A stretch of 64,000 nucleotides of DNA, from assembly GCA_033239005.1 (NCBI GenBank), contig BSQZ01000120.1, forward strand, positions 619,501 to 683,500. The letters run 5' to 3'. This document shows positions 37,459 through 49,923 of the stretch, piece by piece. Position 1 is the stretch's first letter, and each line of letters opens with the position of its first letter. This stretch comes from Lamellibrachia satsuma. Lineage: Eukaryota > Annelida > Polychaeta > Sabellida > Siboglinidae. A program made the translations under genes and the position numbers. The notes under the pieces were generated by a model that was not told where the DNA came from, made no database searches, and saw only the letters and a program-made list of their open reading frames with translations.

Positions 37459-39218
37459 CTTTTTGAAAAATATTGTTATTAAAACAGTTAAGAGAAAAAC
37501 TGAGGTTGAAATGTATCTAGCGGCTGGTGATACGACTTCTAAGTTTTTCTTTGAGGATTTTTTTTAAAAGATGAAACCCCTTTGTTTACTCAAGCATGAA
37601 ATAAAATGTATGTTAATGTAAATTCTCCATTGTGATTTTCCAAGAGAAATATTTGTTTTATATGGAAAAGGAAGAAAACAGTTTCATTTGCACAGGACTA
37701 TAGTTGTTTCTGTAACTGGAAATTAATCTTTTTTCTCTGGTGTTGATTATAAAAAATGCACACAATTTATTAGCATACAATGTTTTGTAGTGCATATATT
37801 ATTATTGGTATTTTTTATGTTACCACATTGTTCCAATTATTTCAACTTTATGACAAGCCTGACTAGTCGTAGCTCTTTCACATGCTTTATAAAACACACA
37901 AATACTTGTAGTGAATATATAATGTTAATGTATTTGATGTTTTCTCGTATATTTAACAAGTTTTAATTATACCCACTTTTATAACAAGACTGGTTTGCCA
38001 TACATCTTCCATAAAAGGACAATTACTGTCACGTGGCCAAGAGCGAGACGCGCACCGGCAACAGACGCTCAATATTAATATTATGTGGCAAACATACTGT
38101 CGTTTTTTTCTGGGTATGAATATCATAAAAGTGTTCCGTGTTATATTATATATCAAAATATATTTTGCTCAGACAAGACTCTCTGTCGTTATTGTCGTAA
38201 ACATAGGCTGTGAAATCTCTAACGCGAGATTTCAGTGCCAGTGCCAGTGGGTTGAATTTAGGAATTTAATTTGACGTCGGTGACTATAATGTATTAATGA
38301 TGAATGCCCCAACTTAGACACCCGCTGTCTCAAGATGGGACAACACTTGTATTTTTTATTCCTGAACCTTAATCACTTCAGATATGTGAACTTAATTTAT
38401 TAAACGAATGTTTTACTTTTGTCTGATATCCAGCTACACGTCGCAATAAATATTTCCTTGACGTTGGCTTCTGATACAATTGACTTGTCAGTGTTAAAGT
38501 GTTTAAAGTGTCCCATCACTGCCACTGTCAACCTTCTCCTATTTACATACTATGTATTATATTTATATATTATCGTGTACTTACCAGTAGAAAGCACACA
38601 TTGCAAAGTTGGCTGCTTCAAGTTAAACTATGTCGATTCGAAGATGCAAATATTTCGAAGACGCACAAACATCTCGAGGACGCTGCTTGAAATGCGTGAA
38701 ATGCAGTAGGCGGAGCTTTGGAGCAAACGTTTGGGAATCCAAAATTCGCGGATTATTTTCCCCCGGCATTTCTACTTAATTTGTCAATTGGCAGTTGCGC
38801 TGGGTAAAGGCGACATGAATATTGATGAGCAACGGAAGTCGCGGACAGCGATTTGCTCGAGGCGAGACGCTTCTGGAAATTTCGACACAAGGGATATTAA
38901 CTGTTTTCTAGTTTGCGTAATGCTGTTGTTATTTAAGGAAGGTAGCCATCGCTATTTTAGAATGCTTGCCTATGTTGAAGCCCGTCGACATAGTCATGGG
39001 CACAAACAAAATTCCTGGTGCTAGTTAGTACTACTGTCCCGACAAACACCCCCCCTCCGACATCTTAAAAATGCGTTGCTGCCGGGTCAGGGGTGTGGGG
39101 TTGCCCCCGAAATGACCCATCGAAGGAGCAAAAAAGTACATATATTTATAGGAATAACGCCAATGTTTAAAACAGTGTCGAGGAATGACCAATGCAAGCG
39201 ATTATAGGTGGGGATTCC
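37459..39218. other. Unassigned sequence
   Basis: AT-rich, no recognised gene. Frames at 38419-38709 and 38731-39024 (96 and 97 codons) have no domain, and no supporting splice structure was seen. Confidence 0.4.
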
Positions 39219-40713
39219 CCCTGCTGTCCTCGTCGTCCGCAGCAATGGCTGCGAGGGACTCCAGGAGTACACTAGTCAAGCTCCCACGCTGTCCTCGTCG
39301 TCGGCAGCAGTTGCTGCGAGGGACTCCAAGAGTACACTAGTCAAGCTCCCACGCTGTCTTCGTCGTCCGCAGCAGTGGCTGAGTGGGACTCCAGGAGTAC
39401 ACTAGTCAAGCTCCCACGCTGTCCTCGTCGTCCATAGCAGAGGCTGCGAGGGACTCCAGGAGAGCACTAGTCAAGCTCCCACGCTGTCCTCGTCGTCCGT
39501 AGCAGTGGCTGCGAGGCACTCCAGGAGGCACTAGTCAAGCTCCCACGCTGTCCTCGTCGTCCGTAGCAGTGGCTGAGAGGGACTCCAGGAGTCACTAGTC
39601 AAGCTCCCACGCTGTCCTCGTCGTCCGCAGCAGTGCCTGCGAGGGACTCCAGGAGTACACTAGTCAAGCTCCCACGCTGTCCTCGTCGTCCGCAGCAGTG
39701 CCTGCGAGGGACTCCAGGAGTACACTAGTCAAGCTCCCACGCTGTCCTCGTCGTCCGTTGCAGTGGCTGAGAGGGACTCCAGGAGTCACTAGTCAAGCTC
39801 CCACGCTGTCCTCGTCGTCCGCAGCAGTGCCTGCGAGGGACTCCAGGAGTACATTAGTCAAGCTCCCACGCTGTCCACGTCGTCCACAGCACTGCTTGCG
39901 AGGGACTCGAGGAGTACACTAGTCTAGCTCCCACGCTGTCCTCGTCGTCCGTAGCAGTGGCTGCGAGGGACTCCAGGAGTACACTAGTCAAGTCCCCACG
40001 CTGTCCTCGTCGTCCGCAGCAGTGGATGCGAGGGACTCCAGGAGGCACTAGTCAAGCTCCCACGCTGTCCTCGGCGTCCGTAGCAGTGGCTGCGAGGGAC
40101 GCCAGGAGGCACTAATTAAGCTCCCACGCTGTCCTCGTCGTCAGTAGCAGTGCCTGCGAGGGACTCCAGGAGTACACTAGTCAAGCTCCCACGCTGTCCT
40201 CGTCGTCCGTAGCAGTGGCTGCGAGGGACTCCAGGAGTACACTCGTCAAGCTCCCACGTTGTCCTCGTCGTCCGCAGCAGTGCCTGCGAGGGACTCCAGG
40301 AGGCATTAGTCAAGCTCCCACACTGTCCTCGTCGTCCGTTGTAGTGCCTGCGAGGGACTCCAGGAGGCACTAGTCAAGCTCCCATGCTGTCCTTGTCGTC
40401 CGTAGCAGTTGCTGCGAGGGACTCCAGCAGTACACTAGTCAAGCTCCCACGCTGTCCTCGTCGTCCGTAGCAGTGCCTGCGAGGGACTCCAGGAGTACAG
40501 TAGTCAAGCTCCCAAGCTGTCCTCGTCGTCCGTAGCAGTGGCTGCGAGGGACTCCAGCAGTACACTAGTCAAGCTCCCACGCTGTCCTCATCGTCCGTAG
40601 CCGTTGCTGAGAGGGACTCCAGGAGGCACTAGTCAAGCTCCCACGCTGTCCTCGTCGTCCGTAGCAGTTGCTGAGAGGGACTCCAGGAGGCACTAGTCAA
40701 GCTCCCACGCTGT
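39219..40713. repeat. 65-bp GC-rich minisatellite array
   Basis: About 23 units with landmarks CTAGTCAAGCTCCCACGCTG, TCCTCGTCGTCCGTAGCAGT, GGCTGCGAGGGACTCCAGGA. Units end either GTACA (65 bp) or GGCA (shorter). CpG-rich against an AT-rich background. Confidence 0.95.
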
Positions 40714-41349
40714 CCAGAAATCCCCAAATCCCCGGCTGATTGTGTGCGCTCGAACCCCCCTGAGGAAGGGCCTGTACATACAAACGCACACACATAGTTG
40801 CACGCGCGAACGCGTATGTTCCTACACACGCACACATGCATGCATGCATACGTTTACGCCTACGTGCGTGCGTGCGTGCGTGCGTGCGGACGTAATGTTA
40901 CCAGATTATTTTGTGAAAGCCGCCGTGACAATTATCTGTTTTATATTACTGCAACAAACAGTTGACGAACGTACAAATGTATTATGTGTGTAGCCGGGAC
41001 GTGTCTTTAAACGTAGATTCTGACCTATGTATACCAATTTGTTGATATTTATTCGACCCTAGTTTTTGATTTAAGTTTTATATTACTGCGAGATGCACCG
41101 ATCCTGTGCAATGACGTATTTAGGGGGTGCATTGGGCAACGGCACCTTTGGCTTAAACGTTTGATTGTTTTCGTATGTAACCTGTTGCACCACAACACGG
41201 CAGAACAGTGAACTAATGGGTGACTAAGCCCCCCCCCAGATACGACGCCGGTCCTGTGTGCTATCCCACGTGTTACGTGCGTGGTCTGTTTAGGTGCAGT
41301 GCGTGTCTGTCACACAAGCAGGGTTCGCATGTTAAATGCATGATTAAAA
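40714..41349. other. Unassigned sequence with short (CGTG)n
   Basis: A TGCG/CGTG run lies near 40864-40890. Nothing else recognised. Confidence 0.4.
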
Positions 41350-41485
41350 TGCACCTCTTACAAATTCTCCAACAGCCCGTATATCCCGCGCCGTGCCTTT
41401 TGTTAGTTTTTGAAGTCCGTGTATACGAACCGCTATATTTGGACGCGCTATTCAAGTCGACACAATTGATATCGTTTCAGATACG
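41350..41485. repeat. Duplicated block E, copy 1
   Basis: About 135 bp repeated at 42298-42440: CCGTATATCCCGCGC, TTTTGTTAGT, GAAGTCCGTGTATACGAAC, GGACGCGCTATTCAAGT, CAATTGA are shared in order. Confidence 0.85.
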
Positions 41486-42039
41486 CATCTACGGTCTACC
41501 GCGACCAACGCTGAATAGCTGCCAGGGTCGTCGATGTCAACCCAGTAAGATTTTATACACAGACGCCTTGTGAGGCGGCGACACCGAGAGCGCCCTCTAC
41601 CGGCCTGGTCGCTCGGTCTAGGTTTGTCGAAGATGAAGTCAAGAACAGGAGTTCTCATTAAGAGTAGTGATTTAGTCTTAGTGATTTAAATCGGCTTACC
41701 GCGCACATTCAGTCTTACATCCAATATAGTTCTACCACCAGTCAAAACAATAAGGAAGGTTTTGCGTCTTTTGTGAACCCGTTTACTCTTCCCTGATTGA
41801 CAAAAATGCTTCCTATGTCATTATATATCAGTCCTGCACATTCCAACAATAACGATGCCCAACATTTTGATCGCTGTTCATCGCCATGTAGTTATTTCTA
41901 CCGCTGAATACGCTGGGTCGATGCCTTCTATAACAATGTGGAGTCTGCCCAGCCCTTTATGATGTCAGAGTGCGCATAGTGAAAAGGCCCCCGACTGTAT
42001 TCATACTTTGTGAAACACCCGAGAAAATTGCTACATACA

Positions 42040-42290
42040 CATCAGGTGGCGGGTCAGTCTGTTTACATAAGAGCCAGCTCGCTGTCGTGACGGACGGACG
42101 GACGGACGGACGCCTACGGGAAGGTGAAGTCTGAAAGAAACAACAAGGTTCTCACGACATATATTCGACTTGAATTGGCGCCGCCGGCATATCAGTTGTG
42201 ACGGAAATTGTAGGTAGATAAACGCGGGCCAGTAAAGATAACATATTATGCTGGAAATAATGTGACCCGGTTGTCCCCAAGGTCAAGGAC
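42040..42290. repeat. Dispersed repeat D, copy 2
   Basis: Homologous to 30630-30830, with a (GGAC)n expansion at ~42092-42110. The D homology resumes at ~42441-42490 (CGTGTATGACTCATGTG) after block E, so block E appears to interrupt D. Confidence 0.65.
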
Positions 42291-42297
42291 ACGTTGT

Positions 42298-42440
42298 TGA
42301 CGTCTTACAAATTCTGATTAAAATCTCCAACAGCTCGTATATCCCGCGCGGTGTCTTTTGTTAGTTGTTGAAGTCCGTGTATACGAACTGCTATATATGG
42401 ACGCGCTATTCAAGTGGACACAATTGACATCATTTCAGAT
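42298..42440. repeat. Duplicated block E, copy 2
   Basis: Second copy of 41350-41485, same orientation, ~90% alike by eye, about 0.95 kb downstream. Confidence 0.85.
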
Positions 42441-42497
42441 ACAGTTCGTTAATTCTGTGCGCCGTGTATGACTCATGTGGTGTAAAACACACTAATG

Positions 42498-42735
42498 GGT
42501 GGCGCCGTGGCGTGGAGGTTAGAACGTAGGACTCTCAATCCGAGCTCTTGCTGCTGTTTTGAATCTTTGCTAATTTAGTTCACTCCTCGTTGCCACAGTT
42601 CACTCAGTTGTAAATGAGTACCTCACTACAGACAGTGGTAGATATGTGAGCGAACAGTCTTCACGCAGTAATTACAGCATGGCTGAATGTTTCCCAGAGA
42701 AAGCGTTGGAATGAGCAGGTGTGTCAGAGGATGAA
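42498..42735 (+). mobile_element. tRNA-derived SINE, family 1, copy 2 (decayed)
   Basis: Head GTGGCGCCGTGGCGTGG and GGACTCTCAATCCGAG, with the B box deleted. The body CCACAGTTCACTCAGTTGTA, GAGTACCTCACTACAGACAG and GTGAGCGAACAGTCTTC matches the copies at 15602 and 57575. Confidence 0.78.
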
Positions 42736-42744
42736 GTGTGTGTC

Positions 42745-42900
42745 AACAACACACACGCGCACCCATACGCACACACGCACACGCACCCGCATGCAAGCGC
42801 ACGCAATCGCACGCACGCGCAAACGCACGCACACGCGCGCACACACACACACACACGCACACACACACACGCACATACACACACACGCACACATACACAT
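42745..42900. repeat. (AC)n/(GCAC)n microsatellite
   Basis: Alternating purine-pyrimidine CACGCACACGCG-type tract directly after the SINE. Z-DNA-prone composition. Confidence 0.95.
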
Positions 42901-43870
42901 AATTTTATGAGTTTTTTATTTTTAAATTGTCTATAAAATATATTAACAAATAATGCTACTAATAATAATGCATCTCGATCTCTCTATGGCATTGCTGATT
43001 TGTGTCGAATTTGAACTCTTTTGAAACAATTGAAATTCTCAATGATGTAATCACTATATATTAATATCTTAGCAAACAAATTAGAAATGGTTCACAGTTT
43101 AATGTTTCTAAACTTGAACCACGAACGTGAGTTTAATTAAAACACTGTAGGAGGCAATATGTGCGAAGAACAGGACTGTTGTGAAAAGACTGTAGCTTTT
43201 ATTGCATTGCGATCCGATCAAAGAGAGTAATATATACAGAGGCGGCACTCACCAAATAACGCGACATTGCCGACGCGCGCGCGCCCCCGTGTGGTGACAA
43301 AGGTAGCCGGCCCGAGGCATCAACCCGTTCAATGTAAACACCTATTCACATAGATGATAACAATAAAAGTAATTAAATCCATGTTTAAATAGAAGACATA
43401 TCATGTCTTAGTGATAACAAATGTGTGTTAGTATTCTTTAATTAATACATACACCTATTCTTACCACGTAATGAAATCTTGACAAGTTTACTTTTAGCAC
43501 CTACATTAATTTAATTAACTGTAGTTAATTTTCTTCAAATTAATTTTTTTATAAATCACTATATTTTAATGAACATATTTCCATATTGTTGTGCCAGTGT
43601 TTAGAACTGTATTCTTAAAAGTTTACTTTAGAATAAATATATACTTAATTTCATTGAATTAATTGCTTGCAAAATAAATAATTATTATGGTTGGGTGTGA
43701 ATGAGAACGAGACAAGGGTTTGCTAAATTTATGGAGGGATAATAATTTGAAAAGGAACAAAACTGAATATAAACCATTAATTATATTGTATTCTGTATAT
43801 CAAGATTCCAACACTATATCGCAATATTGCAGTCCATTTATTTTCACATTTGCAATAAAAATAAAATAAA
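42901..43870. other. AT-rich unassigned sequence
   Basis: No gene recognised. A short GCGCGCGC tract near 43274. Confidence 0.4.
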
Positions 43871-44150
43871 ATTTCATTATCATCGAGTGATGAATTATAT
43901 AGAACACATTATACATTGTAGTGTGTGTAGTGAATCCAGGTTTTCATTATCATCGAGTGATGAATTATATAGAACACATTATACATTGTAGTGTATGTAG
44001 TGAATCCAGGTTTTCATTATCATCGAGTGATGAATTATATAGAACACATTATACATTGTAGTGTATGTAGTGAATCCAGGTTTTCATTATCATCGAGTGA
44101 TGAATTATATAGAACACATTATACATTGTAGTGCATGTAGTGAGTCCCGC
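43871..44150. repeat. 70-bp tandem repeat, four units
   Basis: Units start at 43871, 43941, 44011 and 44081 (TTTCATTATCATCGAGTGAT, AGAACACATTATACATTGTA). Almost identical, so recent. Confidence 0.95.
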
Positions 44151-44904
44151 TTTTCCGATCTACAGCCCAGATTTGTGAGGGACCAGGGCTCGAGAACAGA
44201 CGGCGAGGTCGTATCTGCCAGGAAGCTGTCCGCCTGTTGTACGCTCGCGGACAGGTTCTATGTACTGATAGCAAAGTTGGGAGCTAGATTCAACTGACCC
44301 TCGGTAATGGGCTGATTTGACCGACACACTGGTCACTCTCGCCTGTGCACATTTAACACTGAACTTTCCCGTACAATATAATCGAAGTATTACCATGTTC
44401 AATAGCAGCCGACTCCTCTATGAGGTAAATGTCCATAATTTTTAAAAAAGAAATCCGTAAATATTTGAAACTTGTAGAGCGAGCACAAGCAATCTGTGCT
44501 GATGCTGCAGTAAATCATAATAATTGGATTATACACACTTGTACATCTTACACACAGTGTCACTCGTACATGTCACTGTTATTACACTAATTGTATTATA
44601 CACACGTGTTACACACTTGTACATCTTATACAAAGTGCGCAAAACACCGTAACAACGTAGGTGTTCACAGCTTCCTATACTATGCTTTCCATTTTTAGTT
44701 ACACATGGAGACATTTTCCCCGGATTCTTACGTAACAAACAATTGCAAATGGAATATAAGTTATTGATTGGAATAAAACATAATGAAAATGCACACGCAC
44801 ACACACGCACACGCACACACGCATTTCAACGAATCATGCAATATGTGATTCGTAAAACGACTCTTTATACAACTTGCCTCTGTATACAACTTGCCTCGGC
44901 CGTC
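44151..44904. other. Unassigned sequence
   Basis: Includes a local repeat of ACACACTTGTACATCTTA (~44533 and ~44607) and a short (CACGCA)n at ~44790-44820. No gene seen. Confidence 0.4.
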
Positions 44905-46275
44905 CCTACTCTATTTCAGTTCGGCGATCGCCTCTACTCTAATTCGGCTGGACGGTCACCGCTACGATAGTTTGGTTGGACGATCGCCCCTGCTATAGTT
45001 TGGTTGGACGGTCGCCCCTACTATAGTTTGGTTGGACGGTCGCCCCTACTATAGTTTGGTTGGACGGTCGCCCCTACTATAGTTTGGTTGGACGGTCGCC
45101 CCTACTATAGTTTGGTTGGACGGTCGCCCCTGCTATAGTTTGGTTGGACGGTCGCCGCTACGATAGTTTGGTTGGACGGTCGCCTCTGCTATAGTTTGGT
45201 TGGACGGTCGCCCCTACTATAGTTTGGTTGGACGGTCGCCTCTACTATAGTTTGGTTGGACGGTCGCCCCTACGATAGTTTGGTTGGACGGTCGCCCCTG
45301 CTATAGTTTGGTTGGACGGTCGCCCCTACTATAGTTTGGTTGGACGGTCGCCCCTGCTATAGTTTGGTTGGACGGTCACCTCTACTATAGTTTGGTTGGA
45401 CGGTCGCCCCTGCTATAGTTTGGTTGGACGGTCGCCCCTGCTATAGTTTGGTTGGACGGTCGCCCCTACTATAGTTTGGTTGGACGGTCGCCCCTACTAT
45501 AGTTTGGTTGGACGGTCGCCCCTACTATAGTTTGGTTGGACGGTCGCCCCTGCTATAGTTTGGTTGGACGGTCGCCCCTGCTATAGTTTGGTTGGACGGT
45601 CGCTCCTGCTATAGTTTGGTTGGACGGTCGCCCCTGCTATAGTTTGGTTGGACGGTCGCCCCTACTATAGTTTGGTTGGACGGTCGCCCCTGCTATAGTT
45701 TGGTTGGACGGTCGCCCCTGCTATAGTTTGGTTGGACGGTCGCCCCTACTATAGTTTGGTTGGACGGTAACCCCTGCTATAGTTTGGTTGGACGGTCACC
45801 TCTACTATAGTTTGGTTGGACGGTAGCCCCTGCTATAGTTTGGTTGGACGGTCACCTCTACTATAGTTTGGTTGGACGATCGCCCCTGCAATAGTTTGGT
45901 TGGACGGTCGCCCCTACTATAGTTTGGTTGGACGGTCGCCACTGCTATATTTTGGTTGGATGTCGCCCTTGCTATAGTTTGGTTGGACGGTCGCCCCTGC
46001 TATAGTTTGGTTGGACGGTCGCCCCTACTATAGTTTGGTTGGACGATCGCCCCTGCTATAGTTTGGTTGGACGGTCGCCCCTGCTATAGTTTGGTTGGAC
46101 GGTCGCCCCTACTATAGTTTGGTTGGACGGTCCCCTACTATAGTTTGGTTGGACGGTCGCCACTGCTATAGTTTAGTTGGAGGTCGCCCCTGCTATAGTT
46201 TGGTTGGACGGTAACTCCTGTCATAGTTTGGTTGGACGGTCGCCCCTGCTATTGTTTGGTTGGACGGTCGCCCCT
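44905..46275. repeat. 28-bp minisatellite array
   Basis: About 48 units, core TTTGGTTGGACGGTCGCCCC followed by TACTATAG or TGCTATAG. The first two units (44905-44960) are more diverged. Highly homogeneous inside. Confidence 0.95.
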
Positions 46276-47164
46276 ACACTGTAGGTCACTGTGTTATACG
46301 TGAAGGTGGTAGGTCGCTGTGTTATGCGTGAAGGTGGTAGGTCACTGTGTTACACGTAAAGGTGGTAGGTACATTCTTATATTGTGCGGCACCCTGTCCT
46401 TAGACCGGTCGGTCGGTCGGTCGGTCGACCGGTCGGTCGGCCGGTCGGTCTCAACTGGGATGACGGCGGTTAGCTTCATCTGGCTGCAGTTGGAAGCTTG
46501 GACAGTTCAAAGAACGTGTGTCATTCATCCATGCTACTGTGTTGTCAACAGTTCAACAACTACTGCGCCGGTCAAATCAACACGAGATGCGAGTTTTGTT
46601 GACTTGTCGACGAAGGTACATCGCACGACTGAACGCAGGTTTAAATGTCTCTACTCAATTCGCGTTTTGTGAGTCTGATATCAAATTAATTTTACACAAA
46701 TTTAAACATACCTCGTATCCACTATGACATTCTAGCTCGTTTATGAAACTTTTGTACGTTGTTTTTTTGGTGAAATAATCACACAAACTATTGTATTATT
46801 AAACTGTGTATCCAGAATTTATTGAAATAAAATGGAAACGCAGAAAACTCGTTGCCACGTGATCGACGAGGATGGAAGTCGTGACCTTGACCAGCCTTGA
46901 TCCCATAAAGTGTTTACCGTTTTGGATATCCACTTACCAGATCAAACGATTAAAGTCCATTCTTTCTATGATTTTAATAAAAAAAATACGCACTGTGTCA
47001 TTAAAGAGACTGCGGATATTATATAAACTGTTCACACACAACATACAAGGACATCAACGAACCGGGCATGCGACAGGCTAAATCAGTTGAGGATCCAGTT
47101 TTAAGTCGAATGAACACACGGCTCACAGCACAAGTTTCTACCCACACATGGTGTGTGTAAGTAT
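46276..47164. other. Unassigned sequence with (GGTC)n
   Basis: (GGTC)n lies at ~46408-46450, and 46288-46370 carries three AAGGTGGTAGGTC-type units. Open frame 46319-46672 covers these repeats and has no domain. Confidence 0.45.
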
Positions 47165-47525
47165 ATAATGAACGTGCATGCTGTCACAGGTATACGTCAC
47201 ATCGTGTCATTGCATGCCACTTCCATGTCATCACACGTCACCTGATGTCATTACACGTCACACCATGTCATCACACGTCACATCATGTCATCCTACGCCA
47301 CATCGTGTCATCAAACGTTACATCATATCATCACACGTCACATCATGTCATTACAGGCAACATAATGTCATCCCACGTCATACCATGTCATCCCACGCCA
47401 CATCATGTCATCAAACGTTACGTCGTGTTATCACACGTCACATCATGTCATCCCACGTCACATCATGTCATCACACGTCACATCCTGTCATAATACGTCA
47501 CATTATGTCATCACAGGTCATACCC
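47165..47525. repeat. 20-bp minisatellite (CATGTCATCACACGTCAC type)
   Basis: About 17 units of period 20. Frames across it give His/Ser/Thr-rich artefacts. A similar 20-bp unit occurs at 56092-56215. Confidence 0.92.
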
Positions 47526-48000
47526 TGTCCCGTACCTCACCCCTCCTCCCAGCGTTTGCGCCTCCGTCTCCCAACACTTGCACATTTAATAATTCCTTCG
47601 AACTGTTGATCGTCCTCCTCCACAAATTAAGGAATACTTTCTCCCAATCTTTGATATCGCGTCCTCCCCATATTTGCATGCTCCGCCTCTCAGCATTCTG
47701 ATCCCTTCTTCCCATATTCGGTCGTCTCTCTGAGGGAGGAGGGATGAAAGCATGTGAGGACATTCGTTCATCCCTCCCCCCAACATTTGATCTCCATCTC
47801 CTCCATAGTCACTCTTTCCTCCGCATACTCCCTCTTCCCTCCCCACGTTCCCTCTTCCCTCTCCATATTCCCTCTTCCTTCTCCATATTCCCTCGTCCTA
47901 CACTCAGCATAGTCTCCTCCCCAATTCATCCGTCCCCCATCCAAACACACGGTCTCCCTCCTCCCCATCAACACACGTCCTTTCTCCCAACATTATGAAA
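47526..48000. repeat. Pyrimidine-rich imperfect repeat region
   Basis: Cytosine/thymine-rich plus strand with recurrent CCTCCCAACA, CCCTCTTCC and CTCCATATTC motifs. The same arrangement (20-bp array then TCCTCCCAACA repeats) is found at 56092-56600. Confidence 0.75.
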
Positions 48001-48365
48001 ATATACCATCGTATTCCATGGTAAAATACCATGGTGTTTAGAAACAGGTACACCAAGGTAAATACCATGGTAAAATACCATGGTGTTTTGAAACAGGTAA
48101 ACCATGGTTAAATACCATAGTGTTATGAACCAGGGAAACCATGGTACAATACAACGGTGTTTTGAAACAGGTAGCCCATGGTAAAATACCATGGTGTTTT
48201 GAAACAGGTAGCCTATGGTAAAATGCCATGGTGTCTTGAAACAGGTAAAACAATGCAATGTTGTATACCATGGTATTTTTAAACGTTTGAAACAGGTACC
48301 ATACACAATACACACCGTAATACCACGTAATATCATGTAATACCATGTAAGATATGGTATATAAC
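48001..48365. repeat. Palindromic ACCATGGT repeat cluster
   Basis: Six or more imperfect units of ~45 bp, with ACCATGGTAAAATACCATGG followed by TGTTTTGAAACAGGTA. ACCATGGT is self-complementary and occurs twice per unit, so each unit can form a stem. Related blocks lie at 53041-53200 and 53915-53975. Confidence 0.88.
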
Positions 48366-49029
48366 AGTGTTTCAATTGAGGGGGGTCTGGGGGGTCCAGG
48401 ATCCCATAAGGCACGAGGGACGTCCCATAAGAAAGAAAAATGTAAGCTTGGGTGGTCCCACATTTTATGAAGTTGTTTTTCTACAAAAAGGCACTAATAT
48501 CCATTATAGTGCCTGAAAAGAACATTTTTAAGAAGAATTTTGTTTCGGGGGGTGACCAGTATAAGTTTACCCAGCATTGCCTGGTTTTCTGACCTAATAT
48601 GTCATGAACACTTACAAGTTGTCTGTCTACCATAGCTTGCTTAACGAGTCTGGTTCGTTGTATCCCTGAGCTCTGCTATCTGAGGCTGAATATGTAAGCT
48701 CTATGGAAGTGTCATGATTATTATTATCATAACTGTGTTGATGCTAATGTATAATATACATTTATATTTGTGATATGCCTCATACACCTTTGTATAGTAT
48801 TAGAGCATAAATATTATTATTGTTGTTGTTGACTAGTTGCTGACACACGTCACATGGATGAGTGACCCGTGCTGTGCTGTCGAACGCTACGACGTCGCCA
48901 ACAGGTCGCCACCATGAAGACAAACTGAAGCTGTGTCTGTCTGCGACTACGGGTCCACAACAAGTCCCAGAGTTTCTGACGTCGGAGGAACACCTCGTTC
49001 CAGAGTCTATAATGAATTTATTGCACGTG
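48366..49029. other. Unassigned sequence
   Basis: No gene recognised; GGGGGGTCTGGGGGGTCC lies near 48380. Confidence 0.4.
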
Positions 49030-49140
49030 TGTTCAGGATGGCGATATTACCACTTATATTCTTCTCCCCCAGTACTATTCGACTTTGGAACTCCCTCCCT
49101 TAGATGCACACAAAATTGAACTTTATATAAGATATTATTT
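49030..49140 (+). pseudogene. Tiny LINE RT C-terminal remnant
   Basis: One plus-strand frame reads ILPLIFFSPSTIRLWNSLP then stop. F.P.TI.LWN.LP is a typical end motif of reverse transcriptases of several LINE groups. Too short to classify. Confidence 0.55.
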
Positions 49141-49620
49141 TTGTGTTCACCTATTGGTCTGCCAGTAACATCAGCACGTTGAGACAAATTTTTAGAAGAA
49201 GCAGAAATAACCAGTAAAGTTATTTAAACTGTAATCGGCTAAGCATTAGTGATCTTACATTTCAGGTGCCTCACGCGAGCTTCCGGTTTGACCGATCGCT
49301 GATGCGGCTGCAGACGACACGACGCGTCGGTTCTAAGGTTCGCTTTTATTTCTGTATACTTTTTAGTTTTGTGACGAGGAGTTGCCCCGGGGAACCTACG
49401 GGGAGATGCCCCGGGGAACCTACGGGGAGATGCACACGTGTACGGTATTACCGAGCGTTTATGATTTATCCAGACGACGACTGTTGTGGACGTGACGACA
49501 AGTGGCACGGTTTGCTGTGGACAATGAAAGAGAAATAAAATCGGAGTTGACCTAAACCTGTTAAGAGTTATTTGCGGTGGCGCCACATAGCGGTGGAGTT
49601 TCTTTGAGTAGGATACTTTG
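49141..49620. other. Unassigned sequence
   Basis: A 24-bp duplication (CCCCGGGGAACCTACGGGGA twice, ~49384-49430) is present. No gene recognised. Confidence 0.45.
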
Positions 49621-49621
49621 A

Positions 49622-49686
49622 GACTGTTACTGCTGCTGCGGCTGCTGCTGGTGCTGCTGCTATTGTTGCTGCTGTTGCTATTGTTG

Positions 49687-49727
<41 letters not shown>

Positions 49728-49835
49728 ATTGTTGCTGCTACATAATAACACCGCCACCGCCACCGCCACCGCCACCGCCAGCGACGACGACGACAACAAC
49801 AACAACAACAACAATAACAACAACAACAATCAGCG
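49622..49835. repeat. Compound triplet repeat (CTG)n, (ACCGCC)n, (AAC)n
   Basis: Mixed CTG/TTG triplets 49625-49740, CCACCG units 49752-49780, GACGACGAC and AACAACAAC to ~49830. The poly-Leu, poly-Ser or poly-Asn ORFs are artefacts. Confidence 0.95.
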
Positions 49836-49923
49836 ACGATGAAGACGCTTACACATAATATATCTATTTTTTCCGTTATAATACCAAATATCGGGTATTT
49901 TTAAACAATTGCAACACTGTAAG

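Noticed and set aside
47178..47701. His/Ser/Thr-rich ORFs
   Set aside because: Translation of the 20-bp array; alternative frames are equally open.
49239..49842. Poly-Leu, poly-Ser and poly-Asn ORFs
   Set aside because: Compound triplet microsatellite; no unique domain on either side.
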